64,000 bases of DNA, from the NCBI GenBank assembly GCA_964030475.1, contig CAXIPT010000008.1:3204165-3268164 (forward strand), given 5' to 3'. The notes below the pieces were generated by a model. That model searched no databases. It had not been told where the DNA came from and saw nothing but the letters and a program-made list of their open reading frames with translations. The position numbers and the translations under genes are program-made. The DNA comes from Tethya wilhelma. Its lineage: Eukaryota > Porifera > Demospongiae > Tethyida > Tethyidae. Positions within the stretch are counted from its first letter, which is position 1, and each line of letters starts with the position of its first letter. Below, piece after piece: positions 23,992 through 35,300 of this stretch.

Positions 23992-25315
23992 GAGTGAGCT
24001 ACCAATAAACGTACATACCAATAATCGAACGCACGTATCTCTTGAACAAAATCAGCTATCGACTTGAAAGTTGCACCTATGGAATCCTCGCAGAAAGTTG
24101 GTCCTAGATCACCACATTTCAGCGTCAACCTTTTGTTGAATAAACTTTGAGACGCACTTTTGTCGTGCGTTCGAAAATATGAAAAATCGAACAAAACGAT
24201 CAAAAATCGAACTGCTTGTTTTTGAGCTACTCCTTGAGTGAATTAATGTATCAAAGTATGGCAGCACAAACACCAGCTCTTGCTAATCATAGCATGCAAA
24301 CGACAGCTTATAAACTCGACGTTCTTTCTACTTATTAGGTCGAATAATTTACTAATCTGGTTAGTTAGTCACGTGAGTGTCGGGTGCACCGGTACGCGGT
24401 ATATAGATGAAGCTGGAATTCCTGGAACTAGGTAGAACTGGGCGCGCAGCTTGGGCCTCAAAATTTGAAATCATGTAAGTGATTTATGGATGAAACGAAC
24501 AGATCCTGATTCTAGATCTCTACTCTGATAGTGTATTACAAAACTTCTGGACAAGCCATAATTGGTTATAAAAAATTGTTCAAATTTAAGTCGTGGGCAG
24601 GACTGAGCTAGCGGCTAGCCGGTTGAGTATGCTATGTATTGTTCGCTGTATGTCAAGTAGAAACCAAAAGTGTCCAAAAATTTAAAGAGCTTGAGGTTTG
24701 GGCCAAGTTTTACTTGCAATTGATTTATTAACTCGCTCAGTGTAATTCGATCTTGTGTAAACAGTGCAGTCTGATTAATACTAATGTGGCAATGTGCATG
24801 GATGTTTACTTTTGTGTCTTTTTCCTATGTGAATATCTCTTATTATTATACTGCATGTCTGTTTGCTTTTTCAGCTTTTGGTCTTGGCACTCAGTAAAGA
24901 TATGGCATCTAATTTCCCAGATTTGAGCAAAAGAATACTTAAACCTTCATCCAGCAGCTGCTCTATCCACTCTAAGAGCACATCTTATAAATTTTCACAG
25001 CAATCTCAGAGACCCCTCTGTTATAAAGACTGGGATGAAGATTCAATGTCAGCAGCAATCAAACTGGTTCAATATGAAGGTAAATCATATAGAGCTGCAG
25101 CTTTGATGTGTGGAGTTCCAGTAACAACATTACATGATCGTGCAACTGGAAAGATTGCCCCTTTTTCTAAGCCTGGACCCAAGCCTTACTTATCTCCCAA
25201 TGAAGAAGATGAACTTGTTGATTTTCTTCTAAAATGTTCGAGAATGGGTTATCCCAAAACATGTAATCAAGTTTTAGCAATTGTTCAAAGCATTGTGAAT
25301 GCCAAAAATACTGAN
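23992..25315 (+). mobile_element. truncated copy of the 8.6-kb transposon, 5' end only
   Basis: Starts GAGTGAGCTACCAATAAACG after a TA (23990-23991) and runs, nearly identical but inverted, against 39319 down to about 37440. It lacks the 549-bp insertion found in the right copy. It stops at a single N (25315) inside the transposase exon. Confidence 0.8.
24902..25314 (+). pseudogene. truncated pogo-type transposase, N-terminal part
   Basis: About 137 codons starting MASNFPDLSKRIL, preceded by acceptor TGCTTTTTCAG. It holds the helix-turn-helix region (SAAIKLVQYEGKSYRAAALM) and ends at VNAKNT before the N. Sequence matches the complete gene at 37855 almost perfectly. The catalytic domain is absent. 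Confidence 0.75.
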
Positions 25316-25419
25316 ATTAGCTGCAAATAGCACGTTTTAGTGGGTAAATTTATCACGATCAAGGCCTTCCAAAGTAGTGAAATCAAGGGTCAAGGCCTAA
25401 ATTGGACGGATCAAATTTT

Positions 25420-26440
25420 GATCCCAGTCGTAGGTGTTAGTACAGCGGGTATGGTTGTGACCACCCCTTGCAATTTGAGATCCTCAATAAGCCCACCTTC
25501 ACAAATCCAGGACTGGCTACTAAGATACACTTGACCATGCACATCAAATCGAACTAGTCTGAGGACAGCTTGCATCAATGTGTCATAGAATCTTTGAAGA
25601 GCCTGACAGTGTGCAGTGGATGGATAGAAATATAGACATAATGAATCTTATCACACACACATAAAAAGTTGTCTTGGCTCCCTTACCTTGTCATGGCTGG
25701 TATAAGATCCCATTCTCTTCCTAGGGATGTTCACCTCTATCCTGGCCCTAGTGATGGTCATACTACTGGTCACCACTCACACATGGGCCAGACCTGGAGC
25801 AGGAGACAGGAGGAAGGTCTCATGTGTAAACTGGTTTTGGTTGGTAAGTTCTCAATTCACCAAAAATCTAAATATAATGTCATACCTTATTGCATCACTG
25901 GAGCAGCTACATCGGCCGTTCTTGTTGGGTCATGTCACAGGCCATCTCTGGGGATAAGAAATGATCAAACAATGAAGGACACAACACAACTCAGAGAGAT
26001 GTACCACCTCCACATGTGGCACATGCAGTGGGTGGTACCTATAGTCTGTCCGTTGCTATGACATCCCAACATCCCTTGGCCAGAGTGAACTTTGGTTCAG
26101 CTGTAGATCTATCGTATGATATGCACCCATCTACAAGAAAAAAAATAAACAAAGAAACATAAAACACTTTAATCTTCACAACTTTCAATTTTAGTCACTT
26201 GACTTTTCATACACACATACTTTAACCATGGATATTATAGCTTACGCTACAATATCAATGCTTTAACGTATTGGTTCTCCTTTGACCCTGAGCTGACAGG
26301 CGGGGGTATCATTTTCTATTCTCAGGCTCCACGGATCTGGTGTGGTCCTCACCCAGCTGGTGGTGAAGGACCCAGTGAACGACCCATCCTTTACCTTCCT
26401 GGGGACGGGGGGGGGGAATGAGAGGTGTGCATGACAGCAA
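25420..26440 (-). other. coding-like minus-strand segments, unrecognised
   Basis: Several open, intron-bounded segments read on the minus strand. One at about 26263-26402 gives VKDGSFTGSFTTSWVRTT and ends LRVKGEPIR before TAA. One at about 25690-25760 gives TITRARIEVNIPRKR followed by GTAAGG. One at about 25430-25620 gives RFYDTLMQAVLRLVRFDVHG. They could be leftover exons of a host gene interrupted by transposons. I cannot name the family or join them reliably. Confidence 0.3.
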
Positions 26441-26979
26441 TGGTATAACTAGATCTGACTGCATGACTTAAGTCTTGCTAGCCAAACATTCCCACTTCTT
26501 GTAGAGAGCTTGGCTAGGGAGACTATTTAAACAAAATAAATAAAATACCTACAATTTTCAACTTCTCAGGATGACAATAACCAGACTTCTGTACAACCTA
26601 CGAACTTGAAATCGATGCATTGCAGGTAGTTTAAGGAACGTTTACAAAAAGTGGCCAAAATTAGTATCAATATTATGCAAAAAGTGAATATCTTTTGAGT
26701 TGTTATTTGTACTTCCATGAAAACATATATAGTGTGATGCTAACCTAAAGATTTCAAGAAAATTTTGGTGGTAGCCATATAGTCACATGACCTCTATCTT
26801 TTGCTGAATCAGCAAATTTTAAAAGTACGTCTAGAACTGTACAAAATTGACAGCTGTATGTTTTGGGACGAATTATATCTGAAAGAACTCAAAAAATGTA
26901 ACAACTTCACATTTTCATATTGAAAATTTTTTGCTTCATTAAAAACAATTAATCATCCAGAACAGTATAAAGAAATGCA

Positions 26980-27420
26980 TGATTGCAGCTAATGATGTCT
27001 TGAAGAACGCTAAGGAAGAAAAAGAGAAAAAGAAGTGTGCAAAGTCAGTTAAGGTTGGTTCAAACACTTTCTTGTGGTGCTGAAGTACAAATCAGACTCT
27101 TTCCACTGCCAAATGATATCAAGAAAATTGGCCATTTTTGTTGGGAGTTCAAATGTTGCAAATCGAATTGTCGAAAGTTTAGAGTTCCGAGATTTACTTC
27201 ATTGCCTTGATGTGCATTACCAGGTGCCTGGGAGAGGTAGTATACAGAAGGAAATCGAAAAAGTGATGATAGAGTTAAAAGCTAAAATACGTGCCTACAT
27301 CAAAGAAGTGAATAAACAGCTGATATTTGGTCTAAAAAATGGTTTACATCATCTTATTTGGGAGTTACATGTCATTTTTTCTCACCTAAAGACCATAGGC
27401 GTCACATTATTACACTAGCA
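26980..27420 (+). pseudogene. hAT-type transposase fragment (ZBED-like)
   Basis: Reads IVESLEFRDLLHCLDVHYQV then PGRGSIQKEIEKVM, matching the 'VE...FR.L...L.P.Y.vPsR' signature of hAT transposases. It degenerates within about 110 codons. No zinc-finger BED region or catalytic C-terminal domain is seen nearby. Confidence 0.55.
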
Positions 27421-27559
27421 GTGAAGAGAATGCCGTCCCCTCACACTGCTGATAGGGTACGCAAGCAGCTGGTGCTCTAGAGGAATTAGCTGATACAGAA
27501 ACCCAACTTCAAGATGCTCAGACTGGTATATAACTTTGAGAAGTTAATCAGATATTGAG

Positions 27560-28523
27560 TATTATTATTGTTCTATTACTTTAGATGAGTTCGAAGATTT
27601 CATGGAAAATCCTTTTCCAGAATGTGTGGGTTCTGATCAAGAACTTAACTTATCTCGTTCAGAATTACTGTCGGAGTCGGAGTCAACCAGTCATTATACA
27701 ACCGATGAAGATGTATCCTCAATTTCAACTATCATCGCATCATCAACGTCGTCATTGCTGTCAGTATCAGATTTCAAATTGCCAAATGATGAGTCTCTTC
27801 CTACCTTTAAGATTGTTGATGACAACATCAACAAACATGTTAAGCCGACCATGATGACAATGGATGCCCAAGCCAAGACACTTGACTTCTTCAACCCGTA
27901 TTCTGTACGTGCATGATCGAGCTTCAATGTCTGGTCTGGATGAGTCCATCGGTATTCCACATCCATCTTCCTGTGAAGTAGAGGATGTCCTACCAAACTT
28001 GCAGGACCATGAAGACATCACACAAAATTTTTGTGTCTTGTTGCCCGTGTACTTAAAAAGCACATACCATTTCTGAAGGAGTATGCCAAGGGGCTACACA
28101 AACATATGAAGCACCAGTATTGCAAAGAGATGTCTCAGAAATCAGACGTCCATGGTAAGCTAAATCTGTGTGATGGTCATAATTACATTTCATTTTGATG
28201 ATTATGGTTAATACAATATCTGTCAGGTACATCTTGGAATGCTACCACTGAACGAGATGTACTACGAAGATATGGTGAAGACACTCGAAGAAGTTCAGGA
28301 GTATGTACCTATTGCATCTCATGAAGAGGAGGTAGTTGTCCCATGACACAACCCCATGAAAACCATGATTGATAGGTTCATATACATATTGTTTGTTGGT
28401 GATTTACTTACTGCTGCAAAAGGAAGAGGTATACCAAGAGAATCGTATCAGCGTGGAAAAGACAGACTTGAAGGGGTGATACCAATTGTCGGGGATTGGC
28501 ATGCGAAACTGTGTCTGCTTGAG
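27560..28523 (+). pseudogene. DUF6589-like gene fragment, upstream exons
   Basis: Open segments include an acidic Ser-rich stretch (about 27600-27900), VLKKHIPFLKEYAKGLHKHM (about 28048-28107) and DRLEGVIPIVGDWHAK ending LCLLE|GTATTT at 28523. In complete family members the next residues are a VIWKRLY-type motif. That motif begins, in matching phase 0, at 22919, upstream rather than downstream of this piece. Frameshifts and stops break the rest. Confidence 0.5.
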
Positions 28524-28545
28524 GTATTTCATTATAAGTAATAAA

Positions 28546-28660
28546 GTATAGTAAAAATTTTATAAAAATTAGAAGTGTAGGAATGGGCAGTGCGGTAAAA
28601 AGCAATGAAACAAGGTAAGTCTCTGAATTTCGGCACATGACTACTTCATTTTCACTGATG
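28546..28660. repeat. repeat arm (AGGAATGGGCAGTGCGG family)
   Basis: Contains GTAGGAATGGGCAGTGCGGT and GGCACATGACTACTTCATTT, as at 60110-60180. It starts about 20 bases after the truncated DUF6589 exon. Confidence 0.65.
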
Positions 28661-28740
28661 AGTCAATTGCAAGTTTGAATCCCATCTTTATAAATGTCGG
28701 TCATTTGGCTCATGAGTCAATGCAAGCAATCACTTGACTA

Positions 28741-28751
28741 NNNNNNNNNNN
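28741..28751. other. assembly gap, 11 N
   Basis: Short run of N. Confidence 1.
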
Positions 28752-29212
28752 GCTAGATCATCGCTCCAGCATCTTTTTTTTGGTTGTCGGGAATAGATCA
28801 GGTTGTCTGAACATACGTATATCCGAAAATCACCTTCAAATCGCTCTCAATTCTCAGGTAAAGGACTACAGCTGAGCTGACAGCTAGGCTTGCCACTTGT
28901 ACATGTTAACTAGGACTAGTTGTATCTGTGGATATATAGAGCTGTCGCTTTTAGTCTCTTAGCTAGTCAGGAGAGCGGCCGAATATTGACGTTGGCTGAT
29001 AATTGATCAATTACTCTATTTACTGAAAATTGTAAATAGCGTCTATAGCAGGTACAAGTAGATCACCTTTGTATGGGAAATGTATACCAGAGTGGTCTGG
29101 AGAAGCATAGGCAGCTATCATTTACTTTTGCATGCCAAAAAAGTGTTTCTACTGAGAACTGAAGTATACTATAGGGTAACAACTTGCAATTTTTTGTAAT
29201 ATTAAAACTTAC

Positions 29213-29852
29213 AATTATGGTAGGTCTTTCTTGTCCACGAGTAGTTGGCCTGGATCTGTTGGACCTGTCCCCTCTAATTTCTCTTGGCCCTCTTGGCCCT
29301 CTTGGCCTGGGTCTGTGCCACCTTCCTCCTCCTCTGCTAACACCTGATGCACCAACTGCAACAGATGTCATTGCTCCAATGGGAGGGACAGGTGGTATGG
29401 CTCCTGTAGAAGGAAGGGACACCACTGGTACAGTCGGAGGCCCAATAATTGCCATTGGTGCAGACGGAGGGGTGGGCATAACAGGTGCAGTTGGCACAAC
29501 AGGTGCAATAGGAGGAACAGATGCGACTCGAAGAGGAGTTGGAGGTCTGGGGAGGACATCCAGAATGCTCTCCTGGTCCGGATCCCACATCATATCTGAG
29601 TCCTCATTGACATTGACAACGTCCAAATCTGATAGAAATGAGTATGTTTGGATGAGGTATTGATAGATTATTGTGTGCTTGATGTTTAGCTGTTGAAAGA
29701 TCATATTAACAAAAATGTATAGGTGCTTAAATGCAATGTGGGATAAAGCCATTTTAATTTCCTGTTCCTTATAGTTTTATATCTAACTTACCGAAATCGT
29801 CAGTGTCTGCTGTGGACTCTAACTCCAGATGGATGAAAGGCACCATATGCAT
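29213..29852 (-). CDS. Pro-rich/RGG-like protein, two exons, incomplete at 3' end
   Basis: Exon 29792-29852 (ATG at 29852, MHMVPFIHLELESTADTDDF) joins in frame to 29213-29628, which ends at ATT|GTAAGT. The product is acidic first (EDSDMMWDPDQESILDVL), then a Pro/Val/Ala tract (about residues 45-100), then a basic Arg/Gly/Pro tail (RPRPRGPRGPREIRGDRSNR). Total visible is 159 codons; no downstream exon was found. No family is recognised. It could be a host disordered RNA-binding-type tail or a transposon accessory protein. The collagen-like reading on the opposite strand is its shadow. Confidence 0.45.
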
Positions 29853-30463
29853 GGTGCACAACCCTCGGCGTATATACACTGTGATAAATGCAATACAATT
29901 ATTATTCATTGCATGCATTATAATGAGGCAATGAGGAAGGATATCGAGGCATGATTGTACGTATACTGTTAGCATTGGAATCTCATGTAAACATCGAGGC
30001 TGGCATTGCATGCAGATCTCGACTAGACTGTACTGTGCATGGGCGTGGCTACTTAGGCAACATCGCGATCATAATATTATCACAAGCTATCTTGCTGCAG
30101 AGTTTGCAAAACACAAGCGCTTGGACTAGAAATACTCTGTTACGTCTAAGCATTTATACTAGAGTCAGTGTCGCTATCTCAGACTTCCAGTGTTCTAGCG
30201 AGGTGCAGCTAGCGCACGATCAGGCAACTCTCGTTAGCTCGCTATAGTACATATATGTATGTATACGTAGTGCTATAGACTAGTGGGTGGGGCCACGTAG
30301 CCAAAATGGCCGCCCGAGCGATGGCTCGGACTAAAAATCCTGGCATAGCTCAAGAACTATAAGCTTTTAGTTTTTGATACACATTTTTTTAGATGAACAT
30401 CAGTACTCCATGCTTATGTCCTTAATTTTCAGAGTAGACTTGCTGTTCTTCAGATTAAGAGTG

Positions 30464-30464
<1 letters not shown>

Positions 30465-30504
<40 letters not shown>
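30465..30504. repeat. (CA)n microsatellite
   Basis: About 20 CA units. Confidence 0.97.
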
Positions 30505-30508
<4 letters not shown>

Positions 30509-30693
30509 AAAACGACTACTATAACCCTTTCGGCATGTTTCACACGCCGAGGGTTAATAAATCTAATAGAAAAAGTAAGTACAGTAAAGTGCATACAGAT
30601 CGATACATGCATTTGTACTTCGGAGGTTCCAGTTCCGACCTAACAGTGTGTTTAGTCTTGAATCTCACTCTCTGACAGCAAGTTCAAAGTATA

Positions 30694-31031
30694 GAGTAGG
30701 CTACCGATAATCGTACAAATTAATTATCGAACGCACGTATCTCATAAACGAAAGCAGCTATCAAATTCAAAGTTACACCAATGGAATCCTCGCAGAAAGT
30801 TAGTCCTACATCACCACATTTCAGCGTCATCTCTTTGTTGAATAAATTTTGAGACGCACTTTTGTCGTGCGTTCGAAAATATCATATATCGAACAAAACG
30901 ATCAAAAATCGAACTGTTTGTCTTTGAGCTACTTCTTGAGCGAATTAATGCACCAAAGTATGGCAGCACAAACACCAGCTCTTGCTAATCATAGCATGCA
31001 AACTACAGCTTCTGCACTGGACGTAATTTCA
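30694..31031. repeat. left TIR of the 8.6-kb transposon
   Basis: Plus orientation, the same sense as 23992-24330 and inverse to 38999-39319. It ends around ATGCAAACTACAGCTT, where similarity fades. Confidence 0.8.
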
Positions 31032-31186
31032 GACTAGTGGACTATGACCTGAGCACGTGCGAGTCAAGTGACCATTCTGACATGCGGCTGCTGTTGATGT
31101 ACGACAAACCTTGTTCTTTTCGTAATTTCTAGGCTATATCAATTGCTCGACCGGATTATCACTGTCAACAGGAGTACATACTCTAG

Positions 31187-32198
31187 ATCTTGCTGTTACA
31201 CCTAGACTGACCAGTAAGGAAATCATTATTTGTGTAAAACTGAATTAATAATTCAGTGTACTGAGCTAATAGTGATGTGTACGTGTGTGTGTGTGTGCTG
31301 CATTGTATGTTCATTTCTAGGAGGTAGAAAGGGTACAAGTCGATCTAAGGAGTCTGAGAAGTCTGACGAGGTATTTGGCGGTGAGGGCCCACAGTTGCTA
31401 GACCAACCAAGACAAAACAAAGACTGAATCACTGATAATCGCAGTCCATTCAATGTGATGGTATTGTGAATGAAGGTTCTGTCTTCTTTACTGTTTACTG
31501 ATACTCAAAAGCAAGGCTATATCTAACTGTTCTCAAGTTCTCATTTGAAAACTTTGTCAAACAGTAGCAAAACTAACCTTTTAAAGATGTCTTTGAACTA
31601 TGTCAATTTGGAAACCACGCTACTCGAGCACAATTTGAAGGATGACCCAACTAACATTTTCTTATGTGAAAAATTTGTTTTAAACGGGCCTGATGTTGTG
31701 TTGTTGGCATGCTGCAGTGCCTCTGGATATGCTCTTCCACCCATGCTTCTGTTCAACAATTCACCAGGAAGGAGGAGGTCTCTAAATCATAAGATGATGT
31801 TAGGAGAAATCCCAGGTACATTGTATGCCTTCTGTGAGGACTACTCTATTACTTCTGGTATACTTGAAGAATGGTTTGCATCTCTTTTTCTTAAATACGC
31901 ACCATCATCAAGGCCCTTGCTACTTGTTTTAGAGGAGTCAGTGGTCAGTATTAAAGAATTAGCAGACCATGAGTCTGTTGTTTTGTTCAAAAAGCCTTCA
32001 AATTTAGATCCTGGACCATTTACTACTCTTCGACTAGAGTGGCAAAAGCTTGCAGAAGATTTTGCAAGGAGTAAAGAAAGGGAACTCAACCGGTATGAGT
32101 TCAACCCGTTATTTTCCAAAGTTTGGCTAGACACAATGACTATTGAAACAATTTGTAATGGTTTCAAAGAATGTAAAATTTGTCCCTTTAGTTATTAA
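31187..32198 (+). pseudogene. decayed linker exons plus transposase fragment with altered DDE residues
   Basis: 31187-31201 ends CCTAGACTGACCA|GTAAGG like a linker exon. A second linker exon (31320 to the TGA at 31424-31426) gives RKGTSRSKESEKSDEVFGG and ends in a stop. 31545-32198 is an open 217-codon run aligning to the middle of the pogo transposase (LETTLLEH, SASGYALPP, PSSRPLLLVL, GPFTTLRLEW, CPFSY). Against the intact protein, D204 becomes E (FLCEKF) and D311 becomes E (LVLEES); the third D (LDPGPF) is kept, and about 28 residues after the first D are missing. It cannot be a normal transposase. An inhibitor role is conceivable but unsupported. Confidence 0.6.
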
Positions 32199-32388
32199 GT
32201 ATATGTTTTTTGTGTTTACAGTTTGAATCATGATGAAATTACAATACAAAATCTGATGGATACACATGCATGAAATAATATTAAACCGTTAATAATTATT
32301 GTGATGTGATTTCTACTGAAAAACTTAAGTGGACTAGCTAATCATCTTGACAGGTCTTCACCATCATGGTAAAATTAATAGTATTTGA

Positions 32389-35300
32389 TCACTTCTGTAT
32401 CTTCTTGATGATAAGTTTCTTCCTACACAATTGACAGAACCACTGAAAGTGCTGAGTTTTCCTTAGTGAAACATTAACCCCTGCACAGTCACAGTGTATC
32501 CACTGTCCACACCCATCACATTTGACCATCTGAGAATCTCGATAGAATTCAGGCATACTGCAGCACTGATATAACTTGTATGAATAGTTAAATGGAATTG
32601 CCTGCTTGTAGCATCTTTTCCCTGTAACAGTTTTTTGGGGAAACTTTTTGAAACGACCTTCTTCAAGACAATTCACCAGGTGTGCTCTCATTTTTGTTTG
32701 ATCAAAAACGACTCTTGAAAGATCAATGTTAACATTACGACAACATTCAATAGCAAATGCAACTGCAAATAGCCCACAATCTACGATACCATTCTGTTGT
32801 TGCACTGGTAGCTGCTCAATGGAAAGAGAATTGCCATCGCATTTATATACTGATGCAATTTGCAAAATCAAATCATCAGGCCAGTATTCATGACTGGCAG
32901 CTGCTAAGCTGTCCATCAAATACACTTTGTTTGCACCATACTGTATGCACACCCAATGGCTTCTGCTGGCTGTGATGGACATCAAATAATTAAAAGATGA
33001 TAAACATGCAATAATTATTATTGTACAATAATTATAGTACTTACCAACATGCAAAATTTGAACTCCATGAAATACACTTCCTTTTGCAGCAAAATTTAAG
33101 TTAATGCCACATGATGTATCTTCAAAGCCTTCTACTCTGTAGTACTGTTTGGAAAGCAGCTCTTGACATGCATTAATAATTGAGCTGTTCAATTCTAGCC
33201 CTGAAATGATTATCTCTTTATCGCTCTGAAACAATGAATATTCTCTGATCCAGTAGTCTTCTGTGCAGACTATAAATAACAACATAAGGAAAGAACCAAT
33301 GAATCATTATATTGCAACCGATACCATTGACAATTCCTAACCTGTATGATCCAATACAACAATAACATTGCTGTCACTCTGTGGATCTGACTCATCACTA
33401 GCAAAACAAACTTTTCCTGCAAACAATATTTTTTAAAATTAATTTTAATTAATGCTATACACAAATAACTCTCCAGTCTTACTAGTGGACTGGGATTTAA
33501 GTAGTGTCTTTGAGCTCTTGTTGAGTAGCTGTGGCTCAAATGTACGAATGCTCTCTGACTTTGCAGATTGACTGGTACCCTTTCTACCTCCTATATTATA
33601 ATAAAAGAATACTGTATAGCTTAAATTTTTTGAGGAGTATTAATTTAGCTATTTTCGTAGATCGTTGGCAGCCCGATAAATTTTACCCACAAAATTTTTT
33701 GGATCGTATCACAAAGAGTTTGGCGATCACCTTCTAAAGAAAAAAACTATATTCCTCAAAAAATTCTACTGAGCTATCTATACAGTAATCCAAATAATAT
33801 ATTAGAAATTCAACACAATTCAAACATAAGTATATAATTCCTTTACTGGTCTAGAAATGAACATGCACACAAATTTGATACAATGGAGAGATAAGTATGA
33901 TTCTCTTACTGGTCAATCTAGGTTTGACAGCGATCTTCGGATTCAAATTCTGGCCTAGCAATTGTGGGTCATCACCACCAAATGTCTCATTGGACTTCTT
34001 ACACTCCTTTGATTGATTGGTACCCTTTACATCCTCTAGAAAATAACATGCACACAAATAATTATGATATAATTCACAATTATATACGTACATGTATTAT
34101 AATACCCTTACTGGTCATTCTTATGACAATATGAAGTTTACCTGAAAAATCAAACTGATATTCATCAAGTAAAGAAAAGTCATCATCTTGAAGTAGAAAT
34201 GAGCAATCATTAATTGCTTTAAATGATAGTGACCTTTTCCTTCCTACATTTTAATGTAGCAATATGTTCCAGTCCATTATAATTTTTTTTTTAAAAATCA
34301 TATACCTGAAATTCGACAAGGTCTAGGTCGAGGTATTTCATTCCTTTCTTTCTTCATCCTCTTTCCTTTGCAGTTACTACCCAATGTCTCGTCAGATTTC
34401 TCACACTCCTTAGATCGACTGGTACCCTTTCTACCTCCTAGAAATGAGCAGAAAAGCCATGCACACACAAACATTAATTAAAGTACATTACATTATTTAT
34501 TAATTATTGCATACTGAAGTATTATTCCCTTACTGATTGATTTAGGTTTGACAACAACAATCTTCTGGTCAAGTAACTGTGTGTTATCATTACCCAATAT
34601 CTCGTCATTCTTCTCCCACTGCTTAGATCGACCGGTACCAGTTCTACCTCCTAGAAATTAATATTTACACATATTTGATACAATGGAGAGATAAGTACAA
34701 TTCTCTTACTGGTCAATCTAGGTTTGACAGCAATCTTCTGGTCTAGCAACTGTGGGTCATCACTGTCTGATGTCTCATCATTCTTCACACTATCCTTAGA
34801 TCGACCGGTACCCTTTCTACTTCCTAGAAATAAACATGCACACAAATTTGAATCAATGCAGAGATAAGTATGATTCTTTTACTGGTCAATCTAGGTTTGA
34901 CAGTGATCGTCTGGCCTAGCAACTGTGGGTCATCACCACTGAATGTCTCGTCAGACTTCTCACACTCCTTAGATCGATTGGTATCCTTTCTACCTCCTAG
35001 AAATTAATTTGCATACAAATTGAATACAATGCCTGCAGAGATAAGTATGATTCTCTTACTGGTCAATTTAGGTTTGACAGGGATCTTCTGGTCTAGCAAC
35101 TGTGGGTCATCACCACTAAGTGTCTCGTCAGACTTCTCACACTCCTTAGATCGACCGGTACCCTTTCTTCCTCCTAGAAATTAGCATACACACACATGTT
35201 AAAAATTTAATACAATACAGAGATAAGTACCATTCTCTTACTGGTCAATCTAGGTTTGACAGCAATCTTCTGGTCTAGCAACTGTGGGTCATCACTGCCT

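Noticed and set aside
25669..26061. 130-codon plus-strand ORF with a hydrophobic start
   Set aside because: The minus strand shows better exon-like boundaries in the same interval; neither reading is recognised.
29184..29663. Collagen-like Gly-Pro-Leu reading on the plus strand
   Set aside because: It is the antisense of the Pro/Arg-rich exon, which has matching splice sites and an in-frame upstream exon.
32389..33285. Ulp1-PHD protein as a separate stand-alone gene
   Set aside because: No start codon with a promoter was found, and the upstream exons continue in phase to the linker array. Kept as an alternative in the evidence.
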